In this document: positions 22,740-29,360 of the stretch, piece after piece
How positions within the stretch are numbered: the first letter of the stretch is position 1
Layout: every line of letters starts with the position of its first letter
Origin: JBDIVL01 sp039794405
GTDB taxonomy: Bacteria; Planctomycetota; Brocadiia; Brocadiales; Brocadiaceae
DNA: 64,000 nucleotides
Direction of reading: 5' to 3'
Assembly (NCBI GenBank): GCA_039794405.1
Contig: JBDIVL010000011.1
Span: forward strand, 1-64,000
Made by a program: the position numbers and the translations under genes
Notes under the pieces: generated by a model
The model's database searches: none
What the model was told of the DNA's origin: nothing
What the model saw: only the letters and a program-made list of their open reading frames with translations

Positions 22740-22803
22740 TCCCGTATGTACGGGCTGATTTAAAACCAGCCCCATGTACGGGCGGGTTTGAAACCCGCCC
22801 CTA
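22740..22803. repeat. Double family B palindromes upstream of muA
   Basis: GTACGGGCTGATTTAAAACC and AGCCCC, then GTACGGGCGGGTTTGAAACC and CGCCCCTAC: two tandem related palindromes between the DUF3102 gene and the transposase start. Confidence 0.85.
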
Positions 22804-23778
22804 CTAGTCCTCTTCCCAGACCTTCTTATATTCTTCCTCTGCATATTCCCGGTCTGGGGTATGTGCAGGCCCTTTTGTGAGTTCCAAAACCCTGCCAAGG
22901 CAGAGCTCGCCGCGGTCGTGTGCGTACTGGGCCAGGAGGAGGAGATCTTCCTTTACCTCTTCGTTGTGTCCCTTAAGGTTTGCGCTTTCGATGATCCTGA
23001 TGATGCCCCGCAGTTGGATCTTGAGGGTTTCGATCTTTTTCAGTGCCTCTTTGTCACCTTCAGGGATGCCCTGGTCATCAAGTTGAGCCTTGAGCTGTGA
23101 GATCTCTTTATCCTTCACCGCAAGCTTTTCCTTGTACTGTTTTTGGGTATCGTATTTGGATTGAGCCAATTCTTCGTATTGCTTTGCCTTTGCCTTCCAG
23201 TCTTCTTTTTCTGCTATAAGTCTTTTAAATTCTTTAGCCGACATCTTGTTAATATCTTCAATAGTAGCACCCTTTAAAACGCCTGTCTCATCAAACTCAT
23301 GTAAGTCTTCATCAGGAATATTAAGAAGGGCATAGAGTTTACCCGTGCCACCTTTATTTGGAGCATTCAGTTGTAACACGGTGTTACAACTGCCCATTTT
23401 TTTAGCGACTGCCATAAACCTCCAGGCAGTCATACGGCTAATACCAATCTTTTCTTCAACAATCCTTTCCCATACACCGTATTTCTCAGCCTCCTTCATA
23501 GCCAGGAGTCTTTTACCTACCTCAATAATTCCCGTAACTGATTGCTGAAAAAAGGCTTGTGTCTCACCGATAACCCTTTCAGTCTCGTAGGGAATGCCAT
23601 TAAGATATTTATCTCCGATATCCTTAAGCCTTTTTTCCTCCTTCGATTGAATCTCTGCAATCTTCTTTCCAGCCTCAACTCCTTCCTGGACGCCTTGTTG
23701 CCGTTTCTGTGAATCTACCTCAAATGCTGCCCTCTGTGTTTCTTCAACAATCCCCGTATCCGCCTTCTTTTTATTCAT
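22804..23778 (-). CDS. DUF3102-like coiled-coil protein
   Basis: 324 residues. The core (TGIIEVGKRLLAMKEAEKYG, VWERIVEEKIGISRMTAWRF, MAVAKK) is the DUF3102 pattern with a built-in HTH. A long charged coiled coil follows (AKAKQYEELAQSKYDTQKQY, ALKKIETLKIQLRGIIRIIE). Between them the segment MGSCNTVLQLNAP is encoded by a perfect inverted repeat (23368-23392). DUF3102 proteins are found in phages and plasmids; the biochemical role is unknown. It overlaps the gene upstream by 4 nt. Confidence 0.7.
   Translation of the reverse strand: MNKKKADTGIVEETQRAAFEVDSQKRQQGVQEGVEAGKKIAEIQSKEEKRLKDIGDKYLNGIPYETERVIGETQAFFQQSVTGIIEVGKRLLAMKEAEKYGVWERIVEEKIGISRMTAWRFMAVAKKMGSCNTVLQLNAPNKGGTGKLYALLNIPDEDLHEFDETGVLKGATIEDINKMSAKEFKRLIAEKEDWKAKAKQYEELAQSKYDTQKQYKEKLAVKDKEISQLKAQLDDQGIPEGDKEALKKIETLKIQLRGIIRIIESANLKGHNEEVKEDLLLLAQYAHDRGELCLGRVLELTKGPAHTPDREYAEEEYKKVWEED
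23368..23392. repeat. Perfect 25-bp inverted repeat inside the DUF3102 gene
   Basis: CAGTTGTAACAC, one G, then GTGTTACAACTG. The encoded peptide begins MGSCN, like the peptide encoded by the palindromes at 28232-28306. It could be an operator or a hairpin. Confidence 0.85.
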
Positions 23779-24122
23779 CGTTTTTTCTCCCTTTCGAATT
23801 CGCCTGAAAGTCTTATTTGCTCCCAGTTTACATATACTTTTGCGTTTCGTATTGCGTACTCTACATCAACCTCGAAGCTTTCTGCGATTTTTTTCCTCTC
23901 ATAAGAATCTATCTCTGATAACTTTTTAAACCCATACGTTGCTGCATGTACATCCAGATCCCTTTGTGCCTCTTCCTTTGTGCCCCGTAAAGGCAGGAAT
24001 TTCGATTTAACCCTTCGCAGAGACCCTGACGGTTTTACCCGGCAGGTCATCCACGTTTCACCGTTCGAAATCCCGCTTGAAACCTTGAGTATTTGTCCAT
24101 TCCCATCAATATATTTCGTCAT
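23775..24122 (-). CDS. Hypothetical early protein
   Basis: 115 residues, ATG at 24122 with GGAGG upstream; its stop overlaps the start of the DUF3102 gene (ATGA). The N-terminal half is strand-rich (YIDGNGQILKVSSGISNGET, VKPSGSLRRVKSKFLPLRG) and the C-terminal half helical (EEAQRDLDVHAATYGFKKLS, SFEVDVEYAIRNAKVYVNW). No known family recognised; the coupling suggests it works with the DUF3102 protein. Confidence 0.6.
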   Translation of the reverse strand: MTKYIDGNGQILKVSSGISNGETWMTCRVKPSGSLRRVKSKFLPLRGTKEEAQRDLDVHAATYGFKKLSEIDSYERKKIAESFEVDVEYAIRNAKVYVNWEQIRLSGEFEREKKR

Positions 24123-24326
24123 ATCCTAACCTCCATTTTGTCCTTTCTTTGCGCCTTTGCGGTGAACTTCCACAAGCGGAAAGGCTATCCCCTGGCAGAG
24201 GGAGGGATAGCCACTCTGCCAGGAGTGGACGTTCAAGTGACGCCCAATACAGAAAAAACAGTCGTTAGTAGTTAGTGAATAGTTGTCAGTAAAGGCCACT
24301 ATCTACTATTCACTATCCACTATTTA
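24123..24326. other. Noncoding spacer with interleaved inverted repeats
   Basis: Holds a CTTTGCGCCTTTGCGGTGAA repeat, then GGCTATCCC (24183-24191), CTGGCAGAG (24192-24200), GGGATAGCC (24204-24212) and CTCTGCCAG (24214-24222). The first pairs perfectly with the third and the second with the fourth, so two 9-bp stems interleave. The joining loops (0, 3 and 1 nt) are too short for both to form at once, which suggests mutually exclusive hairpins. A TAGTGAATAG / CTATTCACTA inverted repeat follows. Confidence 0.6.
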
Positions 24327-24626
24327 CTACCCCAGGTGCTCCTTCTCCATCCTGTCTATTTCAACCCGCTTATTCATAAAATGCTTTCTGCACCCTTCTG
24401 CGAATCTGGTAATACGGGGGGATATTCGCCATTTCCTTTCCTGGGTTTGTTCAAGCCATTGGTACCGCTCAAAGGTAGCCAGGTACGGCATGAGGGTGCC
24501 TTTTGGTACCTTCAATGCCGCACTCAGGTCATCAATGCTCATTTCGATGTACTCAGGACATCCAAGCGCATCGACGATCTGGAGCGCCTTGTCTAAAACC
24601 TTGTTGTTATATTGCCGTTCTCTCAT
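24327..24626 (-). CDS. Winged-helix-type regulator
   Basis: 99 residues from the ATG at 24626. VLDKALQIVDALGCPEYIEM, SIDDLSAALKVPKGTLMPYL, ATFERYQWLEQTQERKWRIS is an IclR-like winged helix: a helix-turn-helix followed by a wing (yLeq...rkWriSp). A short helical tail follows. Early-region DNA-binding protein of unknown target. Confidence 0.65.
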   Translation of the reverse strand: MRERQYNNKVLDKALQIVDALGCPEYIEMSIDDLSAALKVPKGTLMPYLATFERYQWLEQTQERKWRISPRITRFAEGCRKHFMNKRVEIDRMEKEHLG

Positions 24627-24689
24627 GAATACCTCCATTCCTGCTTTATTCCCCATGTAGGGACACGGTGCTCCGTGTCTACGGGGGTG

Positions 24690-24917
24690 TTATTCCTTAC
24701 ACGCCTTTTCATTTGTCCTTCGATCCAATTCCCCGTTAATACGCCTGATGCATTCATATAACTGCTCTCTTTTAACAAGCACATCTCCCAGTAATTTCAA
24801 AATCAGCTCTTTTAAATTTTTCAACTCTTCTTCCGAAAGCCCATCGAGGCAAATCACACACGAATAACCCTCTGCCTTAAAACTTATATCTTTACTCTCT
24901 TCAATATTACTTATCAC
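24690..24917 (-). CDS. Small helical early protein (paralogue of 25003-25257)
   Basis: 75 residues from a GTG with AAGGAGG 5 nt upstream. The C-terminal helix LKELILKLLGDVLVKREQLY, ECIRRINGELDRR resembles LRARWLGQMKALLMQRSTIY, KYIEVVNSELEKR of the next gene, so the two are probably duplicates with different N-termini. No function known. Confidence 0.55.
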   Translation of the reverse strand: MISNIEESKDISFKAEGYSCVICLDGLSEEELKNLKELILKLLGDVLVKREQLYECIRRINGELDRRTNEKACKE

Positions 24918-25002
24918 CCATCCCTCCTTTCTACCCACCCATTCCAGGGTGGATTTTATTCCCGCGTAGGGACACGGAACACCGTGTCCCTACGGGGATG
25001 TG
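24918..25002. repeat. Family A palindrome (intergenic copy)
   Basis: GTAGGGACACGGAACACCGT followed by GTCCCTAC at 24966-24993, between two paralogous genes. Another intergenic copy lies at 24657-24682. Confidence 0.85.
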
Positions 25003-25257
25003 TTATCCCTCTCTTTTCTCCAATTCGCTGTTTACCACCTCAATGTACTTGTATATAGTACTTCTCTGCATGAGGAGCGCCTTCATCTGTCCCAGCCATC
25101 TTGCCCGTAATTGCTTCAGCCCGCTTTCAGAAAAATTATCCATCGGGAAACGGTGTTCCTTACCATCGATAGTTACGTACACCTCCATATCCTTGATCTT
25201 TGCGACCTTCCAGCTTACAGGAATATTGATAATCATGTCCTTCATGTCTATTCCCAT
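25003..25257 (-). CDS. Small early protein (paralogue of 24690-24917)
   Basis: 84 residues from the ATG at 25257 (AGGAG upstream). The N-terminal half is strand-rich (MIINIPVSWKVAKIKDMEVY, VTIDGKEHRFPMDNFSES), followed by the shared helix (LKQLRARWLGQMKALLMQRS). Context and duplication suggest a regulatory or accessory role; family unknown. Confidence 0.55.
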   Translation of the reverse strand: MGIDMKDMIINIPVSWKVAKIKDMEVYVTIDGKEHRFPMDNFSESGLKQLRARWLGQMKALLMQRSTIYKYIEVVNSELEKREG

Positions 25258-25280
25258 ACCATCTCCTTTTAAATCCCTTT

Positions 25281-25760
25281 TCAATCTCCCATCCTCTCTA
25301 ACTTCATTTTTATCAACCGTTCATTCTTATTAATCTCATCCTTCTGCTGCTTTATCCTGCCAAGCTCGGTAAGCAGCGCATCTTTTCCCTTAATCAGATA
25401 GCAGCCAAGTATTTCTGTAGCCACCTGGAATATCTCCATACTTCCCGTGACTTCGCAAAAGGCCATTGCGCTGTCAAACGGGATCCGGTGATTTTCCTTG
25501 CTTTCTGCCGTCCAGCTATCTAACCTCGCCTTTGAAATTTCCCTCCCCAGGAGTTCGCTCATCTTCGCAGCAACCACCTCACGTGATAGGGGGCACCTCT
25601 TCAGTGCTTCGGAAAGAAGTGCCCGGATCTGCGCATCGATATTGAAAGACCCCGACTTCTTTATCAGCTTATTTTCCTCTTGAGAAACCCTCTTAATGAG
25701 GTCAAAGAGGCTAAGCTGCCCTGGCGTTACCTTGTCAATTCTTTTTCTCATTTTAGACAT
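25281..25760 (-). CDS. Hypothetical early protein, Mu-like
   Basis: 159 residues. VTPGQLSLFDLIKRVSQEEN, ALLSEALKRCPLSREVVAAK, MSELLGREISKARLDSWTAE, IPFDSAMAFCEVTGSMEIFQ, then a C-terminal coiled coil (LLTELGRIKQQKDEINKNER). Proteins with this MS.lLGreIs...LdsWta pattern are common in the early regions of transposable phages and look DNA-binding. Exact role unknown. Confidence 0.7.
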   Translation of the reverse strand: MSKMRKRIDKVTPGQLSLFDLIKRVSQEENKLIKKSGSFNIDAQIRALLSEALKRCPLSREVVAAKMSELLGREISKARLDSWTAESKENHRIPFDSAMAFCEVTGSMEIFQVATEILGCYLIKGKDALLTELGRIKQQKDEINKNERLIKMKLERMGD

Positions 25761-25832
25761 TGACCCTTTTCACAAAAAACGCTAGAATCAACCAAAATTT
25801 GAAAATACACGTCCTTTTTATGGAGACTTCCC

Positions 25833-26147
25833 ATGAAAAAGAAACTTTTACCTTCAAAAATGACCCGATACGGCTTTGCCGTGAACGAACGCATGGCAAA
25901 GATCATTGACGCACTCCTGCCTCTGCCCTGCTTCGAGTACCTCCAAAAGCTGGGGGAGTGCGACCAGTTCCATTGCCCGGAGAGCGAAGGGGAGCCCTTA
26001 TGTCGAAAGCGTCGAGAGATCGCACAATCTCTTTCTTTAGCAGTACAAGCGAATCTGTATGATCCGCTACACCCTGAATTTTCAAAGCTATCTCCGAAGG
26101 ACTTAGCCCTTCTAGAGAAAGTAATTGAACTAAGGCGTCAAGAGTAA
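25833..26147 (+). CDS. Hypothetical Cys-containing protein on the opposite strand
   Basis: 104 residues, on the + strand while the neighbouring early genes are on the minus strand. MTRYGFAVNERMAKIIDALL, PCFEYLQKLGECDQFHCPES, EGEPLCRKRREIAQ, then helices (LSPKDLALLEKVIELRRQ). Composition looks like a real protein. It overlaps the minus-strand gene 25903-26328 almost completely from 25903 on, so one of the two may be spurious, or they are true antisense genes. Confidence 0.45.
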   Translation: MKKKLLPSKMTRYGFAVNERMAKIIDALLPLPCFEYLQKLGECDQFHCPESEGEPLCRKRREIAQSLSLAVQANLYDPLHPEFSKLSPKDLALLEKVIELRRQE

Positions 26148-26328
26148 CTTCATAGGAGTCCATAAGCGTATGGTAATCCATCAGAAGATTTCCGAAATTT
26201 CTCATGAAATACCGCTGAATCTCATTATGCCTTTTCTGGAGCGCACAGGTCTTTGCTGCAATAATCCTTCTCGTATCAGCTTGTACGGACACGGTGCTCC
26301 GTGTCCCTACGTGGTCTGTTTGAACCAT
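25903..26328 (-). CDS. Hypothetical early protein with palindrome near its start
   Basis: 141 residues from the ATG at 26328, whose A overlaps the TAA of the preceding Ner-like gene (TAATG), so translation is coupled. The central part is helical (NEIQRYFMRNFGNLLMDYHT, LMDSYEVTLDALVQLLSLEG, SEIALKIQGVADHTDSLVLL). The family A palindrome at 26283-26310 is read here in another frame (DHVGTRSTVSVQ). The last 30 residues (RSPGNGTGRTPPAFGGTRSR) look unlike protein and lie opposite the + strand gene, so the true end may be eroded. Confidence 0.55.
   Translation of the reverse strand: MVQTDHVGTRSTVSVQADTRRIIAAKTCALQKRHNEIQRYFMRNFGNLLMDYHTLMDSYEVTLDALVQLLSLEGLSPSEIALKIQGVADHTDSLVLLKKEIVRSLDAFDIRAPLRSPGNGTGRTPPAFGGTRSRAEAGVRQ
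26283..26310. repeat. 28-bp palindrome inside the 25903-26328 gene (family A, other frame)
   Basis: GTACGGACACGGTGCTCCGT followed by GTCCCTAC. Here the minus-strand frame gives VGTRSTVSV instead of RDTEHRVPT. Confidence 0.85.
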
Positions 26329-26549
26329 TACGTATTCACCCCCTTTCTCTTTTTGTTTTTTTCTGACCAAAGCTCATCAAATGATACGCCCAGGGTGTCG
26401 GCAATCGCCTGCTGTATCCTTCTTGACTTGCCCTTACCGGTGATGACCACCGATACGGTCACCCGGCTTAAGCCGAGTTGCCTGGCGCTATCCGTACCCT
26501 TAATGCCTTTTAAAACCATAAGACTTTTCACTTTTCTATTCATAGACAT
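26328..26549 (-). CDS. Ner/Cro-like HTH regulator (second copy)
   Basis: 73 residues. KVKSLMVLKGIKGTDSARQL, GLSRVTVSVVITGKGKSRRI and QQAIADTLGVSFDELWSEKN is a full HTH-XRE domain of the Ner/Nlp size. A close relative is at 28431-28652. Ner in Mu represses early transcription. The 26549 start is 5 bp from the divergent gene at 26555. Confidence 0.8.
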   Translation of the reverse strand: MSMNRKVKSLMVLKGIKGTDSARQLGLSRVTVSVVITGKGKSRRIQQAIADTLGVSFDELWSEKNKKRKGVNT

Positions 26550-26554
26550 CTCTT

Positions 26555-27109
26555 ATGTTTCATGAAATTCCTAAACTTATTTCTTTAAAGCTCTTGAGGA
26601 GCCTGACAGTCCTCCCGTTCCTTGCCGGAATTATTGCCGCAGGAGCGGCTTTTCCCTTTACCGGTGTCAAACAATCTACAGCCATTGCATTGTGCATCTT
26701 CGGGATTGCAGGCATCACAGAATATACGTATAGAAAGAATAAGGCCAATTTCCTGAAGATGCTTAATCTGTACAAGGCGGTCGTGGCTGACGATTCTGAA
26801 ACATTTCTTAAACTCTCCGATCGTGTGTTCGGGATCGGAAAGTGGAAGGCTAAATCTCATGACGTCTCCGTTCGTGGCTTTATATTCCGCCACGCCACTA
26901 CTGATCGGCCATCCGCATTTCAGACAGTAATCGGCCCCTTGTGCCCGGCCTGTAAAGGGCACCTGAGCTTTCTGTGGATCTTTCGATATCCATTCGACAA
27001 TCGGTGTCGTTATTATTGCCCGTGCGGTTTTACAAAAACCATGAAAGAAACACCGGAAACCCTTTATAAAATAGTGAGGACTCATTTTAATTTACCCTTC
27101 AGTACCTGA
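26555..27109 (+). CDS. Membrane-anchored zinc-ribbon protein on the opposite strand
   Basis: 184 residues on the + strand. Two membrane helices (LRSLTVLPFLAGIIAAGAAF, STAIALCIFGIAGITEYTY) are followed by a soluble part ending in a zinc ribbon (PLCPACKGHLSFLWI ... RYYCPCGFTKTMKETP). The ribbon and following helix look like a genuine domain. A 166-residue frame on the other strand covers the same DNA, but its sequence is less protein-like. Orientation against the early operon suggests a lysogen-expressed accessory gene. Confidence 0.65.
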   Translation: MFHEIPKLISLKLLRSLTVLPFLAGIIAAGAAFPFTGVKQSTAIALCIFGIAGITEYTYRKNKANFLKMLNLYKAVVADDSETFLKLSDRVFGIGKWKAKSHDVSVRGFIFRHATTDRPSAFQTVIGPLCPACKGHLSFLWIFRYPFDNRCRYYCPCGFTKTMKETPETLYKIVRTHFNLPFST

Positions 27110-27249
27110 GTTGGTTGATGAGACGACAACCGATGCCGAGAAATTATCTCGTCTGCTTCGCAACGGAATGATACATATGAAATTCCTTTTGCCAGGGAGT
27201 CAGTAGTATGATCCTTCAATATTTTTAATAATTGTTTCGAAATCCTCAT
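27082..27249 (-). CDS. Small hypothetical protein
   Basis: 55 residues from the ATG at 27249 (GAGGGAG upstream, spacing slightly long): MRISKQLLKILKDHTTDSLA, KGISYVSFRCEADEIISRHR, LSSHQPTQVLKGKLK. Similar short proteins open the early operons of some phages. It overlaps the end of the + strand gene by 28 nt. Moderate evidence only. Confidence 0.4.
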   Translation of the reverse strand: MRISKQLLKILKDHTTDSLAKGISYVSFRCEADEIISRHRLSSHQPTQVLKGKLK

Positions 27250-27301
27250 ATTTTTTTTACTCCCTCTATAAACGTTGTTTTAATTGGGAATCGCTATGGA
27301 A

Positions 27302-27505
27302 TTAACACCATTTATTTATTCTTTTACCCTTTTTTCCCATTGAGAATCCATTTGGAGACCCGTCTAGGAGAACAAAAAGTACATGAAAAAGAAGTTCGGT
27401 GCTGCTACTGCTGGGTCTTTTTCGAAGGAGTCTTGATCTCTTGAAACGTCGCATGATCTCTTTAGCCTTCTTTTCGTATTCAGATACACAAAATCGTTTT
27501 GCCAT
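27302..27505 (-). CDS. Small protein resembling the terminase N-terminus, perhaps a fragment
   Basis: 67 residues starting 8 nt after the stop of the antirepressor-like gene. MAKRFCVSEYEKKAKEIMRR resembles the first residues of the large terminase here (LTKKFSKSEYDKRAKEIVAS): the K.F..SEY.K.AKEI spacing is kept. The rest (RPSSSSTELLFHVLFVLLDG) does not match. It may be a leftover of recombination between phage segments or a small regulator. Confidence 0.4.
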   Translation of the reverse strand: MAKRFCVSEYEKKAKEIMRRFKRSRLLRKRPSSSSTELLFHVLFVLLDGSPNGFSMGKKGKRINKWC

Positions 27506-27513
27506 ATATTTTT

Positions 27514-28419
27514 TTACCCTTTAAAGTTAAAGTTGTTATGAGTCTGAATATAACTAACCCAACGATTGATCGTAGATTCGGAAAAAGAAATCCCCGTGGC
27601 CCTCTTTATCTCTCTACCTTTAGCGCCAGGATAAAGACGGAGGTATTCCTGCACCTGCTGAAACTCCGGCAGATGGACGAAAGAACCCTTATCTGCCCGG
27701 GTCTTTTTAGGCTTACCCGTTTTCTTTGTAGATTCAGGCAGTATAGAACAGGATTTCCTTGCCAAATCGACCATCTTATAAAACTTAGACTTATGCCATC
27801 CAAGTTCTTTACAAGCCTTTTCTTGAAACTTTCCACGTCCCTTGTATTCTTTCAGGGCAAGAAAGTCATACACCTGATGGGGGATACTGGCATCCTTCGG
27901 CACGTGGACCGGCCGGAGCTGCCCCAGGCGGATCATGCCGAATATCAGCATCGTCCACAACTGGAATTCAATCACCTTAGACCTGACTACAGGGTCTTTA
28001 ATCCTGGAGGTATGAAGTTTGGCGGTAAGCATATCGCACATCTCAACGGCCATAAGAATGGTAGGTTGAAGCCTGCCAATGGAATCGGGTATTATCTCCG
28101 TTTTGTAGAATTGTCTAAAAAGATCATCATTCTTTGCTATCATTTGGCGTATCCCATGCTCTTTATAATCAATTGCCCTTGCATAATCAGGCAGGGGAAT
28201 AGCCTGGGTTTCTATAGTAATTTTTGTATGAGATGGGGTCGTATAATACGACCCCATCGCTTGATTTTTATCCGGAGATGGGGTCACGTTACATGACCCC
28301 ATCTCCCTCTCTACTTGCATTGGGAAAAACCTAACCGGAGTATTCAAGAAATGCGTTACGATTGGAAAAATCCTTACTTCTCTTACGACGGGAACTGCCT
28401 GTACAGCTTCCACATTCAC
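27514..28419 (-). CDS. Antirepressor-like early regulator with embedded palindromes
   Basis: 301 residues with an excellent start (GGAGGTGA then ATG at 28419). Residues about 65-110 (ITIETQAIPLPDYARAIDYK, EHGIRQMIAKNDDLFRQFYK) resemble the N-domain of phage antirepressors (P22_AR_N-like). The C-terminus carries HTH-type helices (AKGREIKRATGISFSESTIN RW). Between residues 35 and 65 the protein contains MGSCNVTPSPDKNQ and MGSYYTTPSHTK, encoded by two long palindromes (28232-28258, 28274-28306). Early position right after the Ner-like gene suggests a role in the lysis/lysogeny decision. Confidence 0.6.
   Translation of the reverse strand: MNVEAVQAVPVVREVRIFPIVTHFLNTPVRFFPMQVEREMGSCNVTPSPDKNQAMGSYYTTPSHTKITIETQAIPLPDYARAIDYKEHGIRQMIAKNDDLFRQFYKTEIIPDSIGRLQPTILMAVEMCDMLTAKLHTSRIKDPVVRSKVIEFQLWTMLIFGMIRLGQLRPVHVPKDASIPHQVYDFLALKEYKGRGKFQEKACKELGWHKSKFYKMVDLARKSCSILPESTKKTGKPKKTRADKGSFVHLPEFQQVQEYLRLYPGAKGREIKRATGISFSESTINRWVSYIQTHNNFNFKG
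28232..28306. repeat. Two GATGGGGTC palindromes inside the early regulator gene
   Basis: GATGGGGTCGTAT / ATACGACCCCATC (28232-28258, one-base centre) and GGAGATGGGGTCA / TGACCCCATCTCC (28274-28306, 7-nt loop). Arms are 13 bp and perfect. They may be operators or RNA hairpins at the 5' part of the gene. Confidence 0.85.
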
Positions 28420-28430
28420 CTCCTTTCCCT

Positions 28431-28652
28431 TTACTTTATGGCCTTATGCCCGTTGCCATTGGATGGCCAGAGGTCTGACACCTCCATGCCGATCGCTTCC
28501 GCAATTGCCTTGCGAAGACGCTTAGATTTTGTTTTACCAGATATAACCTGGTATACAGCCTCACGGCTAACGCCCATCCTGCGGCCTATCTCGGCCCCGG
28601 ATATGTTTTTCTTTATAAACTCTATTTTTATTTTTTGTTTTGTGGTTATCAT
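28431..28652 (-). CDS. Ner/Cro-like HTH regulator
   Basis: 73 residues. KIEFIKKNISGAEIGRRMGV, SREAVYQVISGKTKSKRLRK and AIAEAIGMEVSDLWPSNGNG form an XRE-type HTH. It is the first gene of the leftward early operon, divergent from the repressor, the position of Mu ner and lambda cro. Transcribed from the strong promoter at 28660-28687, which carries an operator in its spacer. Confidence 0.85.
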   Translation of the reverse strand: MITTKQKIKIEFIKKNISGAEIGRRMGVSREAVYQVISGKTKSKRLRKAIAEAIGMEVSDLWPSNGNGHKAIK

Positions 28653-28659
28653 GAGAAGA

Positions 28660-28710
28660 ATTATATACGTTTGTATATAATTGTCAATAGAAAAATATAC
28701 GTATGTATAT
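28660..28710. promoter_or_regulatory. Divergent early/repressor promoter with two operators
   Basis: On the minus strand TTGACA (28687-28682), a 16-nt spacer and TATAAT (28665-28660) make a consensus sigma-70 promoter for the early operon. Two matching near-palindromes, ATATACGTTTGTATAT (28663-28678) and ATATACGTATGTATAT (28695-28710), are spaced 32 bp (about three turns). The first covers the early -10/spacer; the second covers the region just ahead of the repressor ATG at 28714. The repressor transcript would have a very short leader. Confidence 0.85.
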
Positions 28711-28713
28711 ATT

Positions 28714-29307
28714 ATGAAGAAAAAACGCCCTTATCTTGAAATAGGAAATAGACTTAAGAAATTAAGAAAAAATTTATCACAGAAGGAATTTGCCGAAAAA
28801 ATTGGTATTCCACTTGTGACTTACCAGAAATATGATTCTGGCGAGAGAATGCCGCCTGGACCAGTATTATCAAGGGTTGCAGAGCTATGCGGCAAGACGG
28901 TAGACTGGATATTGGGACGTGACCTGGAATCAATTATAGCTAAAGAGAAGGAAGAATATGCAGCCAGGAAAGAGGCTGATAAGGAATTTTGGGAAAAAAG
29001 TGGGGAGAGTATAACCAAGTGGGGTATCCCCATACCGGAAGAGATCGACCCGAAAGAACTGCTAAAAATTATCATGATATATGCCAAACATGGCATAAAT
29101 ATCGTAGAGTTAATAAAAGAGTTTATGGTCGGGAAGGTCCCCGGATATACAGAAGAAGAAAGGCTTTATGTTGATAAATTACTTGAGATTTTCAAGGGTA
29201 GTAATAAGAAGAATATAAGCGCCATCAAGGAAAACATCGATGCCTTTTACGAGACCCGTAACGTTACTATTCAAAGTGACTTAAAAAAAGCGAACGATGC
29301 AGGATAA
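28714..29307 (+). CDS. Phage repressor (HTH-XRE)
   Basis: 197 residues from the ATG at 28714. The N-terminal HTH is EIGNRLKKLRKNLSQKEFAE, KIGIPLVTYQKYDSGERMPP, LSRVAELCGKTVDWILGRD. The rest is helical (EEYAARKEADKEFWEKSGES, PEEIDPKELLKIIMIYAKHG) without the LexA-type peptidase Ser-Lys pair. Loss of repression would therefore not follow RecA-driven self-cleavage. Transcribed divergently from the early operon across the operator pair. Confidence 0.82.
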   Translation: MKKKRPYLEIGNRLKKLRKNLSQKEFAEKIGIPLVTYQKYDSGERMPPGPVLSRVAELCGKTVDWILGRDLESIIAKEKEEYAARKEADKEFWEKSGESITKWGIPIPEEIDPKELLKIIMIYAKHGINIVELIKEFMVGKVPGYTEEERLYVDKLLEIFKGSNKKNISAIKENIDAFYETRNVTIQSDLKKANDAG

Positions 29308-29360
29308 TCAAATTTGATTCTAAATTACATTACTTTAAACCTTTTAGAAGGGGGTAAAGC

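Noticed and set aside
24183..24222. H-type pseudoknot
   Set aside because: Stems are perfect, but loops of 0 and 1 nt cannot span 9-bp helices, so both cannot form at once.
26585..27085. A 166-codon minus-strand frame opposite 26555-27109
   Set aside because: The + strand frame has membrane helices and a clean zinc ribbon; the minus frame looks like its antisense shadow, although its CLKCGW stretch is curious.
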